DNA of 64,000 nucleotides from Dehalococcoidia bacterium (GCA_022820645.1 JAJEFD010000002.1:1-64000); one strand, 5' to 3'. Shown: positions 1 through 7,914, numbered from the stretch's first letter. Notes: generated by a model from the sequence alone, not told the origin. Translations and numbers: made by a program.

Positions 1-1
1 G

Positions 2-1585
2 ATCGTCATGCGCGTTGCCGACGGCAGAAGCGTCACGGTACTGCTCAACGCGACGCCCATCCGCTTCGATGAGGGTGCGGTCGAGTCGGTGGTCGTCACA
101 CTCCAGGACATGGCCGACGTCGAGGAGATGGAGCGGCTGCGTGCCGAGTTCTTGGCCATGGTCAGCCACGAGCTCAGGACTCCCCTGACCTCCATCAAGG
201 GCTCCGCCGCCACGCTCATGGAGACGGATCCCGACCCCGCCGTGGTCCGCCAGTTCGTCCGCATCATCGAGGACCAGGCCGACCACATGAACGCCCTGGT
301 CGCCGATCTTCTGGACGTGGCCCGCATCGAGACCGGCACGCTGCCGGTGAACCCTGAACCCGCTGACGCGGCCGTGCTGGTGGACCGGGCGAGAAGTGGT
401 TTCGCCAACGCGGGTGGCAAGAACATCCTTGCCATCGACGTTGCCCCCGACCTCCCCCTGGTGATGGCGGACAGGCGGCGCATCGTGCAGGTGCTCGGTA
501 ACCTGCTGTCCAACGCGGCGCGGCACTCCCCCGAATCGTCCGTCATCAGGGTGAGCGCCGTACGGGACGGCGTTCACGTGGCGGTCTCGGTGAGGGACGA
601 AGGGCGCGGCATCCCGGCCGAGAGCCTGCCCTACCTGTTCCGCAAGTTCTCCAAGGCGCAGTCGGAGGAGCAGGGAGGAGACACGGGGCTGGGCCTCGCC
701 ATCTGCAAGGGCATCGTGGAGGCGCACGGGGGCCGCATCTGGGCCGAGAGCGACGGGCCGGGAACGGGGGCGTGCTTCACCTTCACGCTCCCGTCGGTCG
801 AGGGTTCCGGGGGCATCATGGTCGGCCGGTTACCTTCGATATCGACGCAGCGCGATCAGAACATGGAGGAGGAGCGGTTGCGCGTCCTGGCGGTGGACGA
901 CGACCCCAACGACCTCCGTTACGTACGCGACACCCTTGCCAGGTCGGGTTACGACCCGGTGGTGACCGGCGAACCGGAAGAAGCGCTCCGCCTCGTGGAG
1001 GACGAGAGGCCGGACCTCGTGCTGCTGGACCTGATGCTTCCGGGAACGGACGGCATCGAGCTGATGAAGAACATCCTCGACGTGGCCGACGTGCCGGTCA
1101 TCTTCCTGTCCGTCTATGGGCGCGAGGAACTCATCGCCAGGGCCTTCGACATGGGGGCCGCCGACTACGTCGTCAAACCCTTCTCGCCGACGGAGCTTGC
1201 GGCGAGGATCAGGGCGGCCCTTCGCCGCAGGGCGGCCACAGAGCCGTCGGAGCCGTACGTGTATGGCGACCTGACCCTCGACCACGCCGCGCGCAGGGTG
1301 ACCCTGGCTGGCAGCCCTGTACGTCTCACGCCGATCGAGTACCGGGTGCTGGCCGAGCTCTCGGCCAACGCCGGACGGGTGATGACCTACCAGCGCCTGC
1401 TGGGTCGGGTGTGGGGTGAGAAGAACGACGGCGACGTGCGGCCCATGCGCACCATCGTCGGCAAGCTCCGCCGCAAGCTGGGCGACGACGCCGACAACCC
1501 CACCTACATCTTCACCGAGCCCCGCGTCGGCTTCCGGATGCCGAAGGGGGAGAAGACGAGCGGCGATTCGCCTGCCGCTCCGTGA
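2..1585 (+). CDS. Sensor histidine kinase fused to an OmpR-type response regulator (5' partial)
   Basis: The frame is open from the window edge, so the N-terminus is missing; the first internal Met is at base 8 and residue numbers count from it. The visible start looks like the end of a PAS-type sensor domain. HisKA follows (H-box SHELRTPLTS, His54), then HATPase_c (N-box around 165-172, DEGRGIP G1 near 197, TGLGLAI G2 near 226), a receiver domain (acidic VDDD near 297, phospho-acceptor Asp341 in LLDLML, Lys390) and an OmpR-type winged helix (about 418-512). A complete phosphorelay and its DNA-binding output thus sit on one chain. Regulators of this class normally work as separate kinase and regulator, so the fusion is unusual. 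No target gene is evident; the next gene is convergent. Domain calls are secure, the sensed signal is unknown. Confidence 0.9.
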   Translation: MVMRVADGRSVTVLLNATPIRFDEGAVESVVVTLQDMADVEEMERLRAEFLAMVSHELRTPLTSIKGSAATLMETDPDPAVVRQFVRIIEDQADHMNALVADLLDVARIETGTLPVNPEPADAAVLVDRARSGFANAGGKNILAIDVAPDLPLVMADRRRIVQVLGNLLSNAARHSPESSVIRVSAVRDGVHVAVSVRDEGRGIPAESLPYLFRKFSKAQSEEQGGDTGLGLAICKGIVEAHGGRIWAESDGPGTGACFTFTLPSVEGSGGIMVGRLPSISTQRDQNMEEERLRVLAVDDDPNDLRYVRDTLARSGYDPVVTGEPEEALRLVEDERPDLVLLDLMLPGTDGIELMKNILDVADVPVIFLSVYGREELIARAFDMGAADYVVKPFSPTELAARIRAALRRRAATEPSEPYVYGDLTLDHAARRVTLAGSPVRLTPIEYRVLAELSANAGRVMTYQRLLGRVWGEKNDGDVRPMRTIVGKLRRKLGDDADNPTYIFTEPRVGFRMPKGEKTSGDSPAAP

Positions 1586-1598
1586 GCGCGCAGCGCTC

Positions 1599-2681
1599 TC
1601 ACACCACCGTGACGGGGTGCGGCACCGCCGCCCAGAAGTCGTAGCCGCGCTCGTTCCACGTCATCGCGTCGGGCTCCGGCTGCGTGTTGCCGGCGCTGTC
1701 CGTCGCCCGCATCGTGATGGTGTGCTCGCCCGGCGTCGCGTCCCAGATGAACTCCCACCGGCAGCCGCCCTTGGGGATGTTCGGCTCCTGGATGCAGGCG
1801 TCGGCCCACGTCTTCCCGTCGTCCAGGCTGTACTCGACCCGGCTGATGCTGCCGTGACCGGACCACGCGAAGCCCCGTATGGCCTGAGTGCCGGCCTGCA
1901 GAGTGCCCGGCCACGCCATGGCGATGCCGGAGCGCACCGGCGTCGTGGTGAGGATGGGCCCCCAGGCCGGAGGCTCGGGCGGGAAGTCCGGCCCCTCCAG
2001 CACGTACTCCTCGGTGTTTCGCATGACGTAGATCGGCTCTTCTGCGACGTAGATCTTCCCGACCCACTTGATACTGTTGACGCCGACCCAGCCCGGAACG
2101 ACGATCCGCGCCGGGAAGCCGTGGTCGGGAGGTATCAGGTCCCCGTTCATGGCGTAGGCGACGACGGTGTCGGGCTCCATCGCCTTCGCCACTGACATGG
2201 GCCGCTCCACGGCGGCCTCGTCCAGCCCCGTCGGCATCACGTCGACGGCTGTCGGCTTGATGCGGGCGCGCATTAGGATCTCGCTGAGCGGCACGCCCGT
2301 CCACTCCGCGACGGCGTAGGAGCCGTAGCGCCATGGGCGTCCCTTCGGCATCTCTCCCTGGTACTCCTTGAAGAAGATGCGGCCGTTGCCCGCGCACTCG
2401 ATGAAGCGCGTCACCGTCACCGACGGCATCCGCAGCAGTTCGTCGTAGCTGATGCTCAGCGGGTTCTCCACGCCCGGCCCTTCCACGCTCAGCCGCCACG
2501 TCTTTTCGTCGATGATGGGTGTCGGCCCGTGGTTGCGGATGTAGAAGAGCGATGCGGGCGTCAGGTATCCGCGTCCGTACAGGTTCTCCCAGCGTGTCTC
2601 CACGCAGACGTCGTGATGGAAGAACAAGTCCTCCGGCGTCGGCTTGACGTGCGTTCCTTCAGGTGTGGGCTTGGATGTCAT
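1599..2681 (-). CDS. Sulfite-oxidase-like molybdopterin oxidoreductase
   Basis: A 360-residue protein of the sulfite oxidase family (molybdopterin-binding domain, then a Mo-co dimerisation domain). The Mo-ligand Cys is Cys96 in FIECAGNGR; a family-typical VPGWVGVNSIKWV stretch lies mid-protein, and the C-terminal domain has the usual IRGFAWSGHGSISRVEYSLD-type immunoglobulin-like start. There is no Tat or Sec signal, so a cytoplasmic enzyme is likely. The start at 2681 is chosen because GAAGGAGG lies just upstream; the frame stays open to about 2786 but without such a site. A leader with a Cys-rich ORF and terminator-like hairpin precedes it. The reaction is probably oxidation of sulfite or a related sulfoxide-type substrate; the true substrate cannot be read from sequence. 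Confidence 0.9.
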   Translation of the reverse strand: MTSKPTPEGTHVKPTPEDLFFHHDVCVETRWENLYGRGYLTPASLFYIRNHGPTPIIDEKTWRLSVEGPGVENPLSISYDELLRMPSVTVTRFIECAGNGRIFFKEYQGEMPKGRPWRYGSYAVAEWTGVPLSEILMRARIKPTAVDVMPTGLDEAAVERPMSVAKAMEPDTVVAYAMNGDLIPPDHGFPARIVVPGWVGVNSIKWVGKIYVAEEPIYVMRNTEEYVLEGPDFPPEPPAWGPILTTTPVRSGIAMAWPGTLQAGTQAIRGFAWSGHGSISRVEYSLDDGKTWADACIQEPNIPKGGCRWEFIWDATPGEHTITMRATDSAGNTQPEPDAMTWNERGYDFWAAVPHPVTVV

Positions 2682-2695
2682 GCGGCCTCCTTCGT

Positions 2696-2836
2696 TCATC
2701 CGTGGCGGGGGCATGAAAAAGCCCCGCAGCCTGGAGTGTGGTGCGGGGCAGGGGTGTCCGAGCCGGTGAGGTGCGTACAACAACACACCCCGGCTTCATG
2801 GGCGCAACAGCTGCTACACGAGCATGCGAAGGTCAC
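2696..2836 (-). CDS. Candidate Cys-rich leader peptide upstream of the sulfite-oxidase-like gene
   Basis: A 46-codon ORF starting GTG, with a Shine-Dalgarno-like AGAGGTG at 2842-2848, five bases before the start. It encodes nine Cys, seven of them in residues 5-20, including three consecutive Cys codons (18-20). Its stop lies 15 bases before the sulfite-oxidase ATG, and its second half runs through the hairpin at 2716-2749. The arrangement resembles leader peptides whose translation senses cysteinyl-tRNA supply. It could be a chance frame: the ORF is short and no homologue was compared. Confidence 0.4.
   Translation of the reverse strand: MTFACSCSSCCAHEAGVCCCTHLTGSDTPAPHHTPGCGAFSCPRHG
2716..2749 (-). 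terminator. Terminator-like hairpin (candidate attenuator) in the sulfite-oxidase leader
   Basis: Read on the minus strand, GCCCCGCA (2749-2742) pairs perfectly with TGCGGGGC (2728-2721) across a 13-base loop and is followed directly by TTTTT (2720-2716). No minus-strand gene lies upstream for 4.6 kb, so it does not look like the end of a preceding transcript; it sits inside the 5' leader of the sulfite-oxidase-like gene, 35 bases before its ATG. Confidence 0.6.
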
Positions 2837-2878
2837 CTGGACACCTCTGACCGTTGGGACTGGAGATTCTGGCGGAAC

Positions 2879-2907
2879 CTTAACCGATGCCATGCGTGAA
2901 GTGTCAA
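2879..2907 (-). promoter_or_regulatory. Possible promoter of the sulfite-oxidase-like gene
   Basis: A perfect -35 box TTGACA on the minus strand (2907-2902) is followed after 17 bases by a weak -10 (GTTAAG, 2884-2879). Transcription would begin near 2872, giving a leader of about 190 bases containing the Cys-rich ORF and the hairpin. The weak -10 keeps confidence low. Confidence 0.4.
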
Positions 2908-2993
2908 TCCCCCTGCTGCCGGTTTCCTATCGCGGAGCGCTGGACGGGGTACGGTATACTGGGCGTGCAGTTGCGGGTTGAGCGAATAGCGCA

Positions 2994-3467
2994 ATGGCAT
3001 CGAAACGCAGGAAGAACACACCGCAGCCCCTCACCGGCGAGGCTCTCGTACGCGCCATGGTGGCCGACGAGAAGCTCGTGCGTGAGACCAACGAGGCGTT
3101 CGATCGGATGCGAGCAGGAGACGGCCCTCCTGGCATCTTTGTTCCTGCAGGGGCTATCAAGGCATGGCTGGATGACCCGTCGCGCCCCGATCCTTTGACG
3201 ATACCGGATCTCTCTCCCGAGGAAGAAGTAGACCCTGCTCACTCGCGCTGGATGGAGGAGCGGCAAGACTTGGCCGAGAAGCAAGGCAGGAAACCGCCGC
3301 ACCTTACTGGCGAAGCGTTGCGTGAGGCCGTGCTTGCCGACGATGAACTCCTCGCAGGGACGCTGGATGCGTGGGGCCGCGCTGAGGCAGGAGAGCCTGC
3401 GTACGTCGTTACAGCGGTTGCTATCAAGGCATGGCTGAATGACCCATCCCGACCACGCCCCGTTTAA
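2994..3467 (+). CDS. Antitoxin-like protein with an internal duplication
   Basis: A 157-residue acidic protein of unknown family. It contains two copies of one unit, at about residues 13-67 and 104-157; both begin LTGEAL and end AIKAWL-x-DPSRP-x-P, with ADD/ADE and AG in register between. The DNA of the unit ends is also close (gctatcaaggcatggctg in both). The following gene, a RelE/ParE-like protein, overlaps its end by 29 bases, so an antitoxin role is inferred from position. A TATACT -10-like box lies at 2954-2959 without a clear -35. Confidence 0.7.
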   Translation: MASKRRKNTPQPLTGEALVRAMVADEKLVRETNEAFDRMRAGDGPPGIFVPAGAIKAWLDDPSRPDPLTIPDLSPEEEVDPAHSRWMEERQDLAEKQGRKPPHLTGEALREAVLADDELLAGTLDAWGRAEAGEPAYVVTAVAIKAWLNDPSRPRPV

Positions 3468-3726
3468 CGTCGTTCTCGGTCCGCGTGCCAGGAGTTTCCT
3501 CTCCAGCCTCTCCCCGAGGTCATACGGGCGTGTTATGGCGACCGTTCACGATCTGGTGGACAACCCGTATCCCGACGACGAAACCCGGACTCCGATGCCG
3601 TTTCCATTCCCGTACGGCACGATTGCCTACACGGCCAATGGCTTCTTCATCACATACCGCATCGAGAATGTGGGAACGCTGCGGGTCCTCAACATCGGCT
3701 GGGGCAACCCCGACTACTGGGGCTGA
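3439..3726 (+). CDS. RelE/ParE-like toxin-family protein
   Basis: A 95-residue protein with the look of the RelE/ParE fold: an N-terminal helical part with FLSSLSPRSYGRVMATVHDL, then DNPYPDDE and strands FPYGTIAYTANGFFITYRI and LRVLNIGW. It overlaps the preceding gene by 29 bases, as expected of a co-translated pair. The protein at 7373-7651 has the same strand pattern (FPFRYDSICYATEDFLLAYY) and the same 29-base overlap with its partner. Toxicity is an inference; the catalytic residues of RelE are not clearly recognisable. Confidence 0.65.
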   Translation: MTHPDHAPFNVVLGPRARSFLSSLSPRSYGRVMATVHDLVDNPYPDDETRTPMPFPFPYGTIAYTANGFFITYRIENVGTLRVLNIGWGNPDYWG

Positions 3727-3769
3727 CGCTTGCCGCCGCGATGTTCGGACGGATAGCATCGCCTGCGCC

Positions 3770-4648
3770 ATGAGACCCTTCCGCTTGCATGAACCGACGA
3801 CCGTCCAGGAGGCCGCTTCCGCGCTCGCCGGCAGTGGCGGCGGCGCGGCGCTCTACGCTGGCGGCACCGAGCTCCTGCTCGCCATGAAGTCCGGTCTGCT
3901 CGCCTACGACACGCTCATCAACGTGAAGAGCATCCCCGGCCTCGACGCCGTGTCGGCGGACGGCGACAGCATCGTTATCGGCGCGAGCGCTACCCACAGC
4001 GCCGTCGAGCACGATCCGCTCGTGCGTGAGCGGCTGCCCTTGTTGTCGGAGGTCGAGCACGGCGTTGCGAACCTGCGCGTGCGGAACGTCGGCACGCTCG
4101 CGGGCAACCTCTGCTTCGCCGAGCCCCACTCCGATCCCGCGACGCTGCTCCTTGTCTACGAGGCGGAACTGGATGTCGCGGGGCCGTCCGGCTCGCGCCG
4201 CATCGCCGTCGGCGACCTGCAGACCGGCTCGTACGAGACCTCGCTTGGACCGGATGAGTTGCTCACCGCCGTACGCGTCCCCGCGTTCCCTTCCGGCATG
4301 CGCGCCGCCTACTCGAAGTTCGGCTACCACCACCGTCCGACGCTCGGCATCGCGGCCGCGCTCGCGGTGCAGGACGGCGTCGTGGCTGACGCGCGCCTCG
4401 CGCTCGGCTGCGTCTCGCCTGTCGCACGGCGGCTGTCGCGCTCGGAAGACGTGCTGCGCGGCGAGCGGATCGACGCCCTGACCGAAGATTCCGCGGTGCT
4501 GCGCGAGGCGTGTCGGCTGGCGTCTGAGGACGCCGACGCTGTCGAGGACATGCACGGCGGCGTCGACTACAAAGAGCACCTCGTGCGTGTCTTCATGGAA
4601 CGGACGGTGCTGCGCGCGCTGGCGCGGAACGGAGGCGGCGATGGCTGA
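3770..4648 (+). CDS. Molybdenum hydroxylase, FAD-binding (medium) subunit
   Basis: A 292-residue CoxM/XdhB-type FAD subunit. The N-terminal FAD-binding motif is AGGTELLLAMKSG, and the second is LRVRNVGTLAGNLCFAEPHS, the counterpart of the family's RN-x-GT-x-GGN box. A C-terminal CO-dehydrogenase-flavoprotein domain follows. It would pass electrons from the iron-sulfur subunit to FAD and an acceptor. The ATG at 3770 has no strong Shine-Dalgarno but fits the family N-terminus (MRPFRLHEPTT). It overlaps the next gene by 8 bases and is the first of three co-directional subunit genes. Confidence 0.93.
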   Translation: MRPFRLHEPTTVQEAASALAGSGGGAALYAGGTELLLAMKSGLLAYDTLINVKSIPGLDAVSADGDSIVIGASATHSAVEHDPLVRERLPLLSEVEHGVANLRVRNVGTLAGNLCFAEPHSDPATLLLVYEAELDVAGPSGSRRIAVGDLQTGSYETSLGPDELLTAVRVPAFPSGMRAAYSKFGYHHRPTLGIAAALAVQDGVVADARLALGCVSPVARRLSRSEDVLRGERIDALTEDSAVLREACRLASEDADAVEDMHGGVDYKEHLVRVFMERTVLRALARNGGGDG

Positions 4649-5123
4649 GGCGCAGGACACGCTGGCGGTCGCATTCGAGTTGAACGGCGTGCCGGTCGAG
4701 GCGTCGGTTGAGCCGCAGACGCCGCTCATCGACCTGCTGCGCGAGCGGTTCGGCCTCACGGGCACGAAGCGCTCGTGCGACGTGCAGGTCTGCGGCGCGT
4801 GCACTGTGCTGCTGGACGGCGCTCCTGTCAGCTCATGCACCGTTCCTGCGTTCGAGGTGCGGGGCAGGGCGGTGCTCACCGTGGAAGGGTTCGCGGCTGA
4901 CGAAAGTGCGTCCCCCCTCATCGAGGCGTTCGTCAACAACGCGGCGTTCCAGTGCGGCTTCTGCACGCCGGGTATGCTCCTGGCCGCGAAGTCGCTGCTC
5001 GACGCCGATCCCGCTCCTTCCGAGGATGTGATCAAGGACTACATGCGCGGCAACGTGTGCCGCTGCACCGGCTACAAGAAGATCGTGGAGGCCGTCCACG
5101 AGGCGTCGGAGGCGGGCCGATGA
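4641..5123 (+). CDS. Molybdenum hydroxylase, [2Fe-2S] (small) subunit
   Basis: A 160-residue protein with the two [2Fe-2S] domains of xanthine-dehydrogenase-type small subunits: a plant-ferredoxin cluster (Cys46, Cys51, Cys54, Cys66) and a helical C-terminal cluster (Cys105, Cys108, Cys140, Cys142 in CGFCTPGM and CRCTGY). It carries electrons from the Mo site to FAD. GGAGGCGGCG precedes the ATG; the gene overlaps its upstream neighbour by 8 bases and the next by 4 (ATGA), so the three subunits are translationally coupled. Confidence 0.95.
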   Translation: MAEAQDTLAVAFELNGVPVEASVEPQTPLIDLLRERFGLTGTKRSCDVQVCGACTVLLDGAPVSSCTVPAFEVRGRAVLTVEGFAADESASPLIEAFVNNAAFQCGFCTPGMLLAAKSLLDADPAPSEDVIKDYMRGNVCRCTGYKKIVEAVHEASEAGR

Positions 5124-7360
5124 CAACGCGCGGGTTCAAGACGGTCGGTACGGCGGTACGCAGGGTCGACGCGGACGACAAACTCTCGGGCCGCGCGCAG
5201 TTCACCGGCGATCTCGAGGTTGCCGGTATGGCGTTCTGCAAACTCGTGACGAGCCCGCTGCCGCACGCCCGTATCACGCGGGTCGACGCCAGCCGTGCTC
5301 GTGCGCTCCCCGGCGTCTACGCCGTCCTCACGGCGGCTGAGCTCGTCAACATGGAGACGCACTACGGCTCCGATAAGAAGGACCGCCCCGTCATCGCCAT
5401 CGACAAGGTGCGCTTCCAGGGCGAGCCCGTCGCGGCGGTCGCCGCCGTCGACCTCGCGATCGCCGAGGCAGCCGTCGAGCTGGTCGACGTCGAGTACGAA
5501 GAGTTGCCGACGGTCACCGGCATCGACGAAGCGCTCGACGGGGCGGGCGAGCCCGTCCACGACTCCAACTTCTGCCATGAGTACGGCTACGAGTGGGGCG
5601 ATGTCGACGCCGCGTTCCGGGAGTGCGACCGCGTCTTCGAGGACACGTTCGAGTTCCCGATGGTCTACCACTACGCGATGGAACCGCACACCTGCATCGC
5701 CAGCTACGAGCCCGACCGCATCCGGCTCTGGACGTCGGCGCAGCACCCGTTCCTCGTGCAGGCGGAGATAGCGCGCCTCTTCGGGCGTCAACTGGACCAG
5801 GTGCAGGTCGTCGTGCCTTATGTCGGCGGCGGTTACGGGAGCAAATCGTACACAAAGATAGAGCCGCTCGTGACGGCGCTGAGCCGCGAGGCGGGCAGGC
5901 CGGTGCGGCTTGCGTTGAGCGTCGACGAGGCGATGCGCACCGTGCGCCGCCATGCCGCCCGCGGGACGATCCGCACTGGCGTGATGAACGACGGCACCAT
6001 CGTAGCCCGCGAGTGCACCGGCTACGTCGACACCGGAGGCTATACCGACAACGGCGTCCGCGTGACCGAGCGCTTCGGCGACCGCATGCCCGGCCCGTAT
6101 TCCCTGGCGAACGTCCGGGTGAAGACGTACGGCCTGTTCACCAACTCGACCCCAGCCGGTTCCTACCGCTCCATCGGCGGCCCGCAGGCGATCTGGGTGT
6201 GCGAGTCCCAGATAGACGTCATCGCCCACGCGCTGGGCATGGACCCGTTCGAGTTCCGCGTCAAGAACCTCGTCCGCGAGGGCGAAGAGGTGCGGCGCGG
6301 CAGGCGCCCGATCGAGGGGGACCTCGAATACGCGCTGCGCCGTGTCGCCGACGAGTTTGGCTGGGACTCGTGGACGCCCGGCCCGACGCCGCCCGGCGTG
6401 AAGCGCGGCATCGGCTTCGCCTGCGGCGTGACGAACTCCGGCGCAAGCCCCACCTCCACCTCGCTCGTGCGCTTCCACGCCGACGGCAGTGCGACGGTCT
6501 ACATCGGCAGTGCCGAGATGGGGCAGGGCTCCCGCTCGGTCATGGCGCAGATCGCCGCGGAGGAGATGCGCATCCCGTACGAGAAGGTGCGCGTCGTCGC
6601 GTCGGACACGACTGCGGTGCCGTGGGACCGCTCGACCGGCTCCAGCCGCTCGACCACACTCATGGGCCTCGCGGTGCACGACGCCGCGGTCGACATCCGT
6701 ACGCAGGTGCTCGACCTTGCTGCGGAACACTTCGAGGCGTTCCCCGAGGAGATCGAGGCCGAGGACGGGCGGGCGTCGTTCAAGGGAGAGACCGTCGCGT
6801 TCGCGGCGCTCGTGCGCAACATGTTCGGCGGCTCCGGCGGCGAACTCATGGGCAGGGGCTACGTCACCCCGAAGCACCCCAGCGGCAAGCTGCGCCAGGA
6901 CCCCGTCTTCTGGGAGGTCAGCATCGGCGCGGCGGAGGTCGAGGTCGACACGGCTACCGGCGAGGTGCGCCTGCTCCGCTACTACTCCATCTCCGACCCC
7001 GGCAAGGCGATCAACCCCAAGCAGGTCGAGGGCCAGGACGAGGGCGCCGCGATGCAGGCCATCGGCCACACGCTCTTCGAGGAGATGCTCTACGAGGACG
7101 GCCAGCTCCTGAACCCGAACCTCGTCGACTACCGTGTGCCGGTCTTCACCGACCTCCCGCACGAGTTCGAGACCGTGCTCATCGAGAGCGGTAACGGCCC
7201 CGGCCCCTACGGCGCGAAGGGCGTCGGCGAGGGCGGCATCGTCTGCGTCGCGCCCGCGACCGCCAACGCCGTCTTCAACGCCACCGGCGTCCGCATCTCC
7301 ACGCTCCCCCTCACGCCTGAGCGCGTCTGGCGCGCCCTCCACGAGGCCGGGCAGGCATAG
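5120..7360 (+). CDS. Molybdenum hydroxylase, molybdopterin-binding (large) subunit
   Basis: A 746-residue aldehyde-oxidase/xanthine-dehydrogenase large subunit. Landmarks are VPYVGGGYGSKSY, PAGSYRSIGGPQ at the active-site loop, GSAEMGQGSRSV and the C-terminal GAKGVGEGG with the catalytic Glu. The loop is neither the AYRCSFR of form I CO dehydrogenase nor the AYRGAGR common in form II, so CO oxidation is not supported; hydroxylation of an aldehyde, N-heterocycle or other organic substrate is more likely. The start overlaps the small-subunit stop (ATGA). With the two upstream genes it forms a complete heterotrimer; no Mo-cofactor insertion (CoxF/XdhC-type) gene follows. Confidence 0.93.
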   Translation: MTTRGFKTVGTAVRRVDADDKLSGRAQFTGDLEVAGMAFCKLVTSPLPHARITRVDASRARALPGVYAVLTAAELVNMETHYGSDKKDRPVIAIDKVRFQGEPVAAVAAVDLAIAEAAVELVDVEYEELPTVTGIDEALDGAGEPVHDSNFCHEYGYEWGDVDAAFRECDRVFEDTFEFPMVYHYAMEPHTCIASYEPDRIRLWTSAQHPFLVQAEIARLFGRQLDQVQVVVPYVGGGYGSKSYTKIEPLVTALSREAGRPVRLALSVDEAMRTVRRHAARGTIRTGVMNDGTIVARECTGYVDTGGYTDNGVRVTERFGDRMPGPYSLANVRVKTYGLFTNSTPAGSYRSIGGPQAIWVCESQIDVIAHALGMDPFEFRVKNLVREGEEVRRGRRPIEGDLEYALRRVADEFGWDSWTPGPTPPGVKRGIGFACGVTNSGASPTSTSLVRFHADGSATVYIGSAEMGQGSRSVMAQIAAEEMRIPYEKVRVVASDTTAVPWDRSTGSSRSTTLMGLAVHDAAVDIRTQVLDLAAEHFEAFPEEIEAEDGRASFKGETVAFAALVRNMFGGSGGELMGRGYVTPKHPSGKLRQDPVFWEVSIGAAEVEVDTATGEVRLLRYYSISDPGKAINPKQVEGQDEGAAMQAIGHTLFEEMLYEDGQLLNPNLVDYRVPVFTDLPHEFETVLIESGNGPGPYGAKGVGEGGIVCVAPATANAVFNATGVRISTLPLTPERVWRALHEAGQA

Positions 7361-7372
7361 CCCGCGAACCGG

Positions 7373-7651
7373 CTAACCCTTGAGCCTCGGCACGATTGCG
7401 TAGACCGTGACGACCGCCGCGTTCTCGAAGTAGTACGCGAGCAGGAAGTCCTCTGTGGCATAGCAGATGCTGTCGTAGCGGAACGGGAACCCTACGGCAA
7501 CCTTGGTACGGCCATTCTCGTAGGGATCAGCCATCACCTCGTCGACGCCAGCCCTGATCTGCTGCTGTTGTTCCGCAGACTGAGCTTCCAGGAAGGTACG
7601 GGCAGCGAAATCGAAGACGGCGTCAACTGCTGGAGGGTCGCCGCTGGTCAT
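7373..7651 (-). CDS. RelE/ParE-like toxin-family protein (second pair)
   Basis: A 92-residue protein resembling the product of 3439-3726: helical N-terminus, then DPYENGRTK and strands FPFRYDSICYATEDFLLAYY and VVTVYAIV. It begins inside the end of the upstream gene, overlapping by 29 bases, the same overlap as in the pair at 2994-3726. It is convergent with the molybdenum hydroxylase genes. A toxin role is inferred from fold and pairing only. Confidence 0.65.
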   Translation of the reverse strand: MTSGDPPAVDAVFDFAARTFLEAQSAEQQQQIRAGVDEVMADPYENGRTKVAVGFPFRYDSICYATEDFLLAYYFENAAVVTVYAIVPRLKG

Positions 7652-7814
7652 CGTCAGGTCTGTCGTGGCGGATGTAGAGCCTCTTCTCTCCGGTTGGGTC
7701 CAGCCGCTTTGACTCTTCGTATTGCGCCTTGATGGCGTCAGCCCTGCTCCACGCCTCGCGGCGCAGAGCCTCGCCTTCCGGCGTCAGTTTGACCTTCTTA
7801 CCCCTGCCCGCCAT
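7623..7814 (-). CDS. Small basic protein paired with the RelE/ParE-like gene (antitoxin-like)
   Basis: A 63-residue protein starting MAGRGKKVKLTPEGEALRRE, unrelated by eye to the duplicated protein at 2994 except for the L-T-x-E-x-AL-R phrase, which matches its LTGEALRE. The ATG at 7814 is preferred to an upstream Met at 7868 because it gives the likely N-terminus; the ribosome site (GGGGAT) is weak. The 29-base overlap with the downstream toxin-like gene supports a pair. Confidence 0.55.
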   Translation of the reverse strand: MAGRGKKVKLTPEGEALRREAWSRADAIKAQYEESKRLDPTGEKRLYIRHDRPDDDQRRPSSS

Positions 7815-7914
7815 CGTCTTATCCCCATCTAATCGTGGGAGGCTGATGGAACCAGCCTCCCTCTGCATTCAGTCTACCAGTCTTCTGCCGTGTGACACAC
7901 GACTAGCTGGACGT

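Noticed and set aside
2689-2786. N-terminal extension of the sulfite-oxidase-like protein in the same frame
   Set aside because: The extra residues cover the hairpin, resemble no family sequence and have no ribosome site, whereas GAAGGAGG stands before the ATG at 2681.
3770-7360. Assignment as carbon monoxide dehydrogenase
   Set aside because: The large subunit lacks the AYRCSFR loop with its Cu-binding Cys; only the general molybdenum-hydroxylase family is supported.
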